Shown here piece after piece: positions 58,412 to 64,000 of a stretch of 64,000 nucleotides of DNA. Both the position numbers and the translations under genes were made by a program. Under the pieces are notes generated by a model. That model worked only from the letters and a program-made list of their open reading frames with translations, ran no database searches and had not been told where the DNA came from. Each line of letters starts with the position of its first letter. Positions within the stretch are counted from its first letter, which is position 1. This stretch comes from an uncultured Pseudoflavonifractor sp. (lineage in GTDB: Bacteria > Bacillota > Clostridia > Oscillospirales > Oscillospiraceae), in the NCBI GenBank assembly GCA_947577065.1, contig CANPTT010000003.1:32917-96916 (forward strand). The letters run 5' to 3'.

Positions 58412-58939
58412 ATGAATACACCCAATAAGCTGACCCTTCTGCGGGTCCTGCTGATCCCCCTGTTCCTGGGGGTGCTGTACCTGGGCTTTCCGGGGAGTAA
58501 TTACGCCGCCCTGGCCATTTTTGTCCTGGCCAGCCTCACCGACCTTTTGGACGGCCACATTGCCAGGAGCCGGAACCTGGTCACCGACTTCGGCAAGTTT
58601 ATGGATCCCCTGGCCGATAAGGTGCTGGTGGTCACCGCCATGCTCTGGTTTGTAGAGTGTGGACAAATGCCCGCCTGGGCGGTGGCTGTGGTCATCTTCC
58701 GGGAGTTTGCCGTCTCCGGCATGCGGCTCATCGCCGTGGAGGGGGGGCGGGTCATTGCCGCCGGCTGGTCGGGAAAGGTGAAGACCGCCTCCACTATGGT
58801 GTGTCTGATCCTTATGTTTTTGCCCATCCCCGGCTGGATGAGCGCCGCCTGCGTCTGGGTCATCGTATTGACCACGGTCTATTCCGGGGTAGAGTATTTC
58901 GTGAAGAACCGGGACGTGATGGATTGGACGGAGATCTGA
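58412..58939 (+). CDS. pgsA: CDP-diacylglycerol--glycerol-3-phosphate 3-phosphatidyltransferase
   Basis: This 175-residue membrane enzyme makes phosphatidylglycerol phosphate. The CDP-alcohol phosphotransferase motif is complete: DLLDGHIARSRN and GKFMDPLADKVL. The ATG at 58412 follows GAGGAGTGAGG, five bases after the rimO stop. About five hydrophobic helices are visible. It closes the operon, followed by a terminator. Confidence 0.95.
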   Translation: MNTPNKLTLLRVLLIPLFLGVLYLGFPGSNYAALAIFVLASLTDLLDGHIARSRNLVTDFGKFMDPLADKVLVVTAMLWFVECGQMPAWAVAVVIFREFAVSGMRLIAVEGGRVIAAGWSGKVKTASTMVCLILMFLPIPGWMSAACVWVIVLTTVYSGVEYFVKNRDVMDWTEI

Positions 58940-58956
58940 GGGACGATAGAATAGGA

Positions 58957-58988
58957 CAAAGCGGGCGGCCGGAAGGCCGTCCGCTTTG
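58957..58988 (+). terminator. Terminator after pgsA
   Basis: AAAGCGGGCGGCC pairs with GGCCGTCCGCTTT around a four-base loop. The T-run is short. Confidence 0.8.
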
Positions 58989-59014
58989 TGGTATGTAGGC
59001 AGGGAAATCTCCGG

Positions 59015-59818
59015 TTACCAACCCACCAGTTCAGCTTTTCTCCCCACGTATCGGGCCACGGCAGGGAATCCCATCTCCCTCACCAGCTCTGCGGCCTGTG
59101 GGATGCCCTTTCCCACATCCTGGGGAGTATGGGCGTCGCTGCCCAGTGTGAGGAGCTCTCCGCCGCAGTCCCGGTAGAGGGACAATGTCCACCGCCAGTC
59201 CTCCACCGTCTCGCCCCGGCAGGTGTTGACCTCAATACCTTTGCCCTTGGAGACCATTGTGGAAAAAATAGAGCGGAGGCGCTCTTCATATCGGTCCAGA
59301 CTGGCATGCTGCCCGTCCCGCCTGTTCATGTATCGCAGGGGATAGATGATGTGGGCCAGCACATCGCAGCAGTCCATAGCCGCCAGCCGCTCCATACAGG
59401 TGAAATAGCGGTCCAGCACATAGTAGCAGTCGGCGTCGGACTTATAGTTTACATAATAAAAATCCGTGCCTCCGTCGGCAAGGCTGAGATTGTGGACGGA
59501 GCCCAGCACAAAGTCCAGGTGGGAATGGGAGATCAGCTCCTGGGCAAAGGCTGGGAACTCCCAGGGAGCTCCCAGCTCTATGCCCATGCGGATGGTCAGT
59601 TTTCCCTCAAAGAGGGGACGGGCCAGAGCCAGCTGCTCCTCCACCGGGGCCCAGCGAAAGGAGAGATCGGCCTCCCCCTGCGTGTTGAGAAGATCGCAGT
59701 GGTCGGTGAGGCACAGCTCACTCATGCCTGCGGCCAAGGCGGCCTGGGCCATGTCCGCAAGGGGGGCGGAGCCGTCAAAAGAGCACAGGGAGTGGGTGTG
59801 GTAGTCCGCGTAAAACAT
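59015..59818 (-). CDS. PHP-family histidinol-phosphatase-like phosphoesterase
   Basis: This 267-residue metal-dependent phosphatase has the first PHP motif YADYHTHSLCSFDG, a second metal site LTDHCDLLN, GSVHNLS, and the late metal residues LTLGSDAHTPQDVG. It resembles HisJ histidinol phosphatases, but no his genes are nearby, so another phosphoester is possible. The ATG at 59818 follows AAAAGGAGG. It starts 14 bases after the mannosyltransferase gene and is probably cotranscribed with it. Confidence 0.85.
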   Translation of the reverse strand: MFYADYHTHSLCSFDGSAPLADMAQAALAAGMSELCLTDHCDLLNTQGEADLSFRWAPVEEQLALARPLFEGKLTIRMGIELGAPWEFPAFAQELISHSHLDFVLGSVHNLSLADGGTDFYYVNYKSDADCYYVLDRYFTCMERLAAMDCCDVLAHIIYPLRYMNRRDGQHASLDRYEERLRSIFSTMVSKGKGIEVNTCRGETVEDWRWTLSLYRDCGGELLTLGSDAHTPQDVGKGIPQAAELVREMGFPAVARYVGRKAELVGW

Positions 59819-59832
59819 AGGGGCCCCTCCTT

Positions 59833-62079
59833 TTAAAAAGGCCAGGATTCGATCCACTTGACCAGGGGCGTATACCAGGTGGGGATGGTAAGGCCAATGA
59901 GGACAGGGTAGAAGAGAGCGTAGAGCCCCACACTGAGTCCTGTCAAGCTGCAGACGGGAACACGCCAGTCCTGGTCCCGCTCCAGAAGTCCGTCAAAAAG
60001 ATAGCTGACGGCAAAGACCAAAAACAGCAGGGAGGGAAAGTAGTGGTATTCAAAGGTGGTGCGACCCACAAACATCCAGGGGACCAGCTGAGCGAGATAG
60101 CCCACCAGAAGAAATGCCGCCTTGGAGGAGTGACCGGGGAGAAGCCGGAGGATCACAGCGCATAGGGATAGAAACAAAAGCAGACACAGGGCCAGAATGA
60201 CCCCGTTTCGGGCCAGGATCTCTTCCGAGAGCTGAGGGTCAAAGACTCCATTGGGGGTCTGCTGGACCTTATAGATGGCAAGACCGGAAAAGATCCCGAG
60301 CCCCCCTAAAAAAGCGGCCTTGGCCCACACACGGCGAAAGGTGTGGGCGGCGCAGGTCAGGATGGCGACGAGGCCCGTCCAGCAGAGCACGGGGTTTGCA
60401 AAGGCGGCAAATCGGGTGGTGACTCCGGGCACGTCGTTGTCCATATAGTAGAGGATGGGCCGGGCGTTCACCAGCCACTGGAACCACCAGGAGGAGTAGG
60501 GGTGGGACTGGGTGACCCCGTTGTGGTAGTTGAACATATACCACTGGTTGTTGGCCATGATATTGAGCAGGTTGTCCTGAGGGATATAGGCTCCCTCAAA
60601 TTTACCATCTCCGGTGAAAGTAAGCTTACCCCAGACATTCTGGAGGAGAAGGGCAAGACCGTTTTCCTCGCTGGGGGCAAACAACTCCACCTCCAGGGCT
60701 TTGGCATAGGGGATATAGGCGGCGCAGTAGATGGCGAAGGGGAGAACGATAAAGCAAAGTACAGAGAACAGGAGGGTCTGGATGAGCCAGGGGCCCCGCT
60801 GGGACCCGGAGGCGTCATCCGCCGGCCAGTCCCGCATTTTCTGATAAAGGCCCATGAAGTAGACCACCGCAAGGCCGATGCCGGCGTAGAATACCGTCCA
60901 CTTGCTGGCCGCTCCCAGGCCCCAAAAGAGACCGGAGAGGAGCAGGAGCGGCGCCCCCTTCCGGAGGGGAGTCCCGGCGGGGAGGGTAAGGTAGCGATAC
61001 ATGAAAAAGTACATCAGAAGGATGAAGAACACGGCGTAGGTATCGATGGTGGCGATGCGGGTCTGAGTCAGATGCATGAAGTCGGTGGCAAAGAGGATGG
61101 TCCCGCAGGAGGCGACCACCGTTTTGCCGAACATATTCTTGAGGAAGATATAGAGGATGGGCAGCATCAGGACGCCCAGGAGGGTCCCTGAAAACCGCCA
61201 GCCGAAAGGGGTCATGCCGAAGAGGCGGATCCCCAGGCCCAGGATCAGTTTACCCATAGGCGGGTGGGTCACCTCATAGGGATAGATCCCGTCGATGTGC
61301 TCTTTGGCGGTGCGGGCGTGGTAGATTTCGTCAAAGTAGGTGGAGTTGTGCCAGGTGGATCTGGCGGGGATGTTGTTCACCAGAAGGATCGACCCCAGTC
61401 CATCAGGGATGGGGGAGCCGTCGGCCATGTCCCAGTTGAAGGGAACGGGGGCGCCGTCCTGCCCCAGAAGGCACAGACGGGCAAGCTGGAGATTCCTTTT
61501 GTCCGCCTTTCCTGTGATGCGGAGGTACTGGACGTTCTGGGGGTTCTCCACCTCAATGTCGATCCACTTGTAGAGCTGGTTGTATTTCTGGGTCAGGGCG
61601 TAGTTGGGGGCATAGCCCTCCGCATCAGCAAAGTAGTAGCCCGTCACCTTGCCTTTGTCATCGGGGTCGTCCTTCCGCTGCCAGAGGGTGGACCAGGTCT
61701 GACCGTCAGGAGAGACCTCGATATTATAGCTGCCTGTACCCAGGCCGGAGAAATAGCGCAGGCCCGTGGTGTAGACGGGGGCGCCGGAAATGTGGATGGT
61801 GTAGGAGACGCTGGGGCCAAACTCGCAGACCTGGCGAGGGGTATTGCCGTCTCCCAACTGGAAGAATGCGGTGAGGGCATAGATCAGGGTGATGACCAGC
61901 ACAGGCAGCCGGTCCTTCTTTTCCATAGGGTGGCTTGTCCCGGCGAAACGGAGGGGCCGGGGTCTTTCCCGGAGCAGGGAGGAGCCGCTCTCCGCGGCCA
62001 GGGCGTACCGGGCCAGGAGGAGAAGGATGGCGCCCAGAGTGAGCAGGGCAAAGAGGATGGAGGGTGTAATATAGTTCAT
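59833..62079 (-). CDS. GT39-family (PMT-like) mannosyltransferase with extracytoplasmic discoidin-like insert
   Basis: This 748-residue polytopic membrane protein resembles dolichyl-phosphate-mannose protein mannosyltransferases. It should transfer a sugar from a polyprenyl carrier to an exported target. The catalytic loop is YFDEIYHARTAKEHI with the nearby YEVTHPPMGKLI, and about ten helices follow. Between the first two helices and that loop, about residues 75-215 form a beta-rich segment (GSYNIEVSPDGQTWSTLW and QYLRITGKADKRNLQLA) resembling an F5/8C (discoidin) domain. A long C-terminal membrane domain ends RWIESWPF-like. It precedes the PHP gene in an operon. Confidence 0.85.
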   Translation of the reverse strand: MNYITPSILFALLTLGAILLLLARYALAAESGSSLLRERPRPLRFAGTSHPMEKKDRLPVLVITLIYALTAFFQLGDGNTPRQVCEFGPSVSYTIHISGAPVYTTGLRYFSGLGTGSYNIEVSPDGQTWSTLWQRKDDPDDKGKVTGYYFADAEGYAPNYALTQKYNQLYKWIDIEVENPQNVQYLRITGKADKRNLQLARLCLLGQDGAPVPFNWDMADGSPIPDGLGSILLVNNIPARSTWHNSTYFDEIYHARTAKEHIDGIYPYEVTHPPMGKLILGLGIRLFGMTPFGWRFSGTLLGVLMLPILYIFLKNMFGKTVVASCGTILFATDFMHLTQTRIATIDTYAVFFILLMYFFMYRYLTLPAGTPLRKGAPLLLLSGLFWGLGAASKWTVFYAGIGLAVVYFMGLYQKMRDWPADDASGSQRGPWLIQTLLFSVLCFIVLPFAIYCAAYIPYAKALEVELFAPSEENGLALLLQNVWGKLTFTGDGKFEGAYIPQDNLLNIMANNQWYMFNYHNGVTQSHPYSSWWFQWLVNARPILYYMDNDVPGVTTRFAAFANPVLCWTGLVAILTCAAHTFRRVWAKAAFLGGLGIFSGLAIYKVQQTPNGVFDPQLSEEILARNGVILALCLLLFLSLCAVILRLLPGHSSKAAFLLVGYLAQLVPWMFVGRTTFEYHYFPSLLFLVFAVSYLFDGLLERDQDWRVPVCSLTGLSVGLYALFYPVLIGLTIPTWYTPLVKWIESWPF

Positions 62080-62096
62080 AGTAATAGCCTCAACAG

Positions 62097-62140
62097 AAAA
62101 ATGATGGGCAGAAAGCTCTGCCCATCATTTTATTTCTTTT
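62097..62140. terminator. Terminator between dnaJ and the GT39 gene
   Basis: AATGATGGGCAGA pairs with TCTGCCCATCATT around a four-base loop and is followed by T-rich sequence. It lies at the 3' end of dnaJ and just upstream of the GT39 gene, both on the minus strand. Confidence 0.85.
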
Positions 62141-63278
62141 TTCGCCGTTTGTCAAAAAAACCTTTCGACTCCTCAGGAGCATCCTCGCCCATGGTCTGGG
62201 AAAAGGCTCGCAGGGCTCGCTCCTGCTCGGGATTCAGGGAGGTGGGGACGCTCACACGGACGGTGACGAACTGGTCCCCCCGGCCCCGGCCGTTCACCGA
62301 GGGAATGCCCTTGCCACGGAGGCGGAACACCGTTCCGGGCTGGGTGCCCCGGGGCAGGTTATACTCCACGTTGCCGTCGATGGTGGGGATCACCAGTTTG
62401 GCCCCCAGAGCGGCCTGGGCAAAGGATACCGTCTGCTCGTAGTAGACCGCCGTATTGTCCCGGGTAAATTTATCACTGGGGCGGATGGTGACCGAGATGA
62501 GCAAATCCCCGGCCGGCCCGCCATTGTGTCCGGCCCCCCCTTGGCCACGGAGGGAGACGGCCTGGCCGTTGTCGATGCCCGCGGGGATGGAGACAGTGAG
62601 CTTGCGCTGCTTTTTTACCAGGCCGCTGCCGTCGCAGGCTTTGCAGGGCTGGTGGATGATCTTGCCCGTGCCCCGGCAGCGGGTACAAGGGGCGGAGGTG
62701 GAGAAGGTAAAGGCCCCGCCACCCCGCTGGATGCGGATGGAGCCTGTGCCCCGGCAGTCAGGGCAAGTATTGGCAGAGGTGCCGGGGGCGCAGCCGGAGC
62801 CATGACACTCCTCACAGGTCTCCGAGCGGGTGAGGACGATCTCCTTTTCACACCCGAAGGCGGCCTCCTCGAAAGAGATGGTCACTGCGGCCCGGAGGGT
62901 CTCCCCCTTCCGGGGGGCGTTGGGATTGGAACGCTGGGCCCCACCGAAGCCCCCGCCAAAAAAAGAGCCGAAAAGGTCGCCCAGATCCAGGTCTCCCATA
63001 TCAAAGCCGCCAAAACCTCCACCGGGACCGCCCGCACCAAAGGAGGGATCTACCCCCGCGTGGCCAAACTGGTCGTAACGGGAACGCTTGGAGGGATCGG
63101 AGAGGATCTCGTATGCTTCGTTGACCTCCTTAAACTTAGCCTCGGCAGTCTTGTCGCCGGGGTTCAGGTCGGGGTGGTACTCCTTGGCCTTTTTGCGGTA
63201 GGCTTTTTTCAGTTCGTCCTCAGAGGCGGTCTTGCTGACCCCCAGGACCTCGTAGTAATCTCGTTTTTGTTCTGGCAT
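62130..63278 (-). CDS. dnaJ: Chaperone protein DnaJ
   Basis: This 382-residue type I J-protein stimulates DnaK ATPase activity. The J-domain (residues 1-70) has the HPD tripeptide in [11 protein letters not shown] Gly/Phe-rich linker follows ([15 protein letters not shown]). Four zinc-finger repeats are present ([36 protein letters not shown]), then the substrate-binding C-terminal domains. Gene order dnaK-dnaJ is standard. Confidence 0.97.
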   Translation of the reverse strand: MPEQKRDYYEVLGVSKTASEDELKKAYRKKAKEYHPDLNPGDKTAEAKFKEVNEAYEILSDPSKRSRYDQFGHAGVDPSFGAGGPGGGFGGFDMGDLDLGDLFGSFFGGGFGGAQRSNPNAPRKGETLRAAVTISFEEAAFGCEKEIVLTRSETCEECHGSGCAPGTSANTCPDCRGTGSIRIQRGGGAFTFSTSAPCTRCRGTGKIIHQPCKACDGSGLVKKQRKLTVSIPAGIDNGQAVSLRGQGGAGHNGGPAGDLLISVTIRPSDKFTRDNTAVYYEQTVSFAQAALGAKLVIPTIDGNVEYNLPRGTQPGTVFRLRGKGIPSVNGRGRGDQFVTVRVSVPTSLNPEQERALRAFSQTMGEDAPEESKGFFDKRRKKK

Positions 63279-63316
63279 ATGTGCTCACCTCTTTTGAGGG
63301 GATATGGACAAGGGAT

Positions 63317-63388
63317 GGCGCGCCGGATCGTCGCCCCCACAAGAGGCCGCTATGGTCCTCCTGTGGGGGGCGACGACCCCGGCGCGCC
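63317..63388. repeat. Long inverted repeat between dnaK and dnaJ
   Basis: GGCGCGCCGG-ATCGTCGCCCCC-ACA pairs almost completely with its complement over about 25 bp around an 18-20 base loop. It could be an intercistronic processing or attenuation hairpin, or a small dispersed palindromic element. Confidence 0.75.
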
Positions 63389-63398
63389 CCTCTTTACT

Positions 63399-64000
63399 TT
63401 ACTGGGGATCGTCATCCACCACGGTGTAGTCCGCGTCCACTACGCCGTCATCGGCGGGGCCGGTCTGGCCGCCAAAGCCCGCGCCGCCCATATCGGGGCC
63501 GGGCTGGCCCTGAGGACCGGCCTGCTGGTAGAGCTTTTCGGCGATCGGATGGAACGCCTTGGTCAGTTCCTCGGTGGCGGCCTTGATGGCCTCCACGTCG
63601 CTGCCCTTCAGGGTCTCCTTCAGCTTGCTGATAGCGGAATCCAGGGTGGACTTGTCTCCCGCTTCCAGCTTATCCTTCAGGTCCTCCATGGTTTTCTCGG
63701 TCTGATAGACCATCTGCTCGGCCTGATTGCGGATATCCACTTCTTCCTTCTTCTTGGCGTCCTCCGCAGCAAACTGCTGGGCCTCCTGCACGGCCTTGTC
63801 AATGTCCTCCTTGGACATGTTGGTAGAGGAGGTGATGGTGATGTGCTGCTCCTTACCGGTGCCCATATCCTTGGCCGAGACCTCCACGATGCCGTTGGCG
63901 TCGATATCGAAGGTGACTTCGATCTGGGGGACGCCCCTTCTGGCGGGGGCGATGCCGTCCAGGCTGAACTTGCCCAGGGTCTTGTTGTACTGGGCCATCT
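63399..64000 (-). CDS. dnaK: Chaperone protein DnaK (3' part only)
   Basis: This is the last 200 residues of the Hsp70 chaperone; the 5' part, including the ATPase domain, lies beyond the window. The substrate-binding domain is seen in [20 protein letters not shown] and [14 protein letters not shown]. The helical lid follows, with a Gly/Gln/Pro-rich tail ending [10 protein letters not shown], typical of bacterial DnaK. dnaJ follows after a 120-base gap that contains a long hairpin. Confidence 0.97.
   Translation of the reverse strand, partial: MAQYNKTLGKFSLDGIAPARRGVPQIEVTFDIDANGIVEVSAKDMGTGKEQHITITSSTNMSKEDIDKAVQEAQQFAAEDAKKKEEVDIRNQAEQMVYQTEKTMEDLKDKLEAGDKSTLDSAISKLKETLKGSDVEAIKAATEELTKAFHPIAEKLYQQAGPQGQPGPDMGGAGFGGQTGPADDGVVDADYTVVDDDPQ

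Noticed and set aside
1-64000. CRISPR arrays, tRNA or rRNA genes, insertion sequences, known riboswitches
   Set aside because: No regularly spaced repeats, cloverleaf-like segments, transposase genes or recognisable riboswitch cores were seen. A tRNAscan, Infernal and IS search would be needed to exclude them fully.

Overview
The window is about 64 kb of GC-rich, densely coded DNA, most likely from a Gram-positive anaerobe of the Clostridia. An Oscillospiraceae relative (Flavonifractor/Lawsonibacter/Oscillibacter type) is my best guess. The reasons are strong AGGAGG-type ribosome binding sites, frequent GTG and TTG starts, YtrA-type GntR regulation, PF06580-type kinases with YesN-type regulators, the neighbourhoods yqhQ-prmC and recA-recX-rimO-pgsA, and several secreted flavoproteins with FMN-binding domains. 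This placement is inference; no rRNA or tRNA gene is present to test it.

Layout. 0-2.6 kb: end of an RpiB-type isomerase, then serC and serA. 2.6-7.6 kb: a secreted RCC1-repeat protein, then a GntR regulator with an ABC exporter (one ATPase, three paralogous permeases) behind a promoter containing a perfect 9-bp inverted repeat. 7.6-12.1 kb: AraC regulator, secreted flavoprotein 1, XpaC-like protein. 12.3-15 kb: VanW protein and a DUF2461 protein. 15.3-25.3 kb: an ABC importer operon with two HAD phosphatases and its own binding protein/sensor kinase/response regulator trio. 25.4-29.5 kb: cell-wall amidase and a zinc/manganese ABC importer. 29.6-31.8 kb: a membrane pyrophosphatase homologue that has lost its catalytic residues. 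31.9-35.2 kb: uridine phosphorylase, a small membrane protein, flavoprotein 2. 35.2-37.7 kb: regulators, a frameshifted xre gene, about 670 bp of non-coding DNA, and a Crp/Fnr regulator divergent from a small gene. 37.7-43.4 kb: L-lactate dehydrogenase, a zinc/cadmium efflux operon (ArsR, HMA protein, methyltransferase, P-type ATPase) and a CPA2 antiporter. 43.5-48.5 kb: acetyltransferase, kinase fusion, flavoprotein 3, TetR regulator. 48.7-52.3 kb: lipoprotein and two-component system. 52.4-59 kb: housekeeping genes (yqhQ, prmC, recA, recX, a hydrolase, rimO, pgsA). 59-64 kb: PHP phosphatase, GT39 mannosyltransferase, dnaJ and the 3' part of dnaK.

Themes. Three extracytoplasmic FAD/FMN reductase-like proteins lack the usual fumarate reductase active-site signatures and differ from one another, which suggests respiration of several small organic acceptors outside the membrane. 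Two of them, the amidase and the RCC1 protein share a copper-amine-oxidase-N-like stalk domain. The least usual items are the pyrophosphatase homologue without catalytic acidic residues, an ABC ATPase with an insertion of roughly 120 residues before its signature motif, and a Crp/Fnr-type site pair placed close to -41.5 of a divergent small gene.
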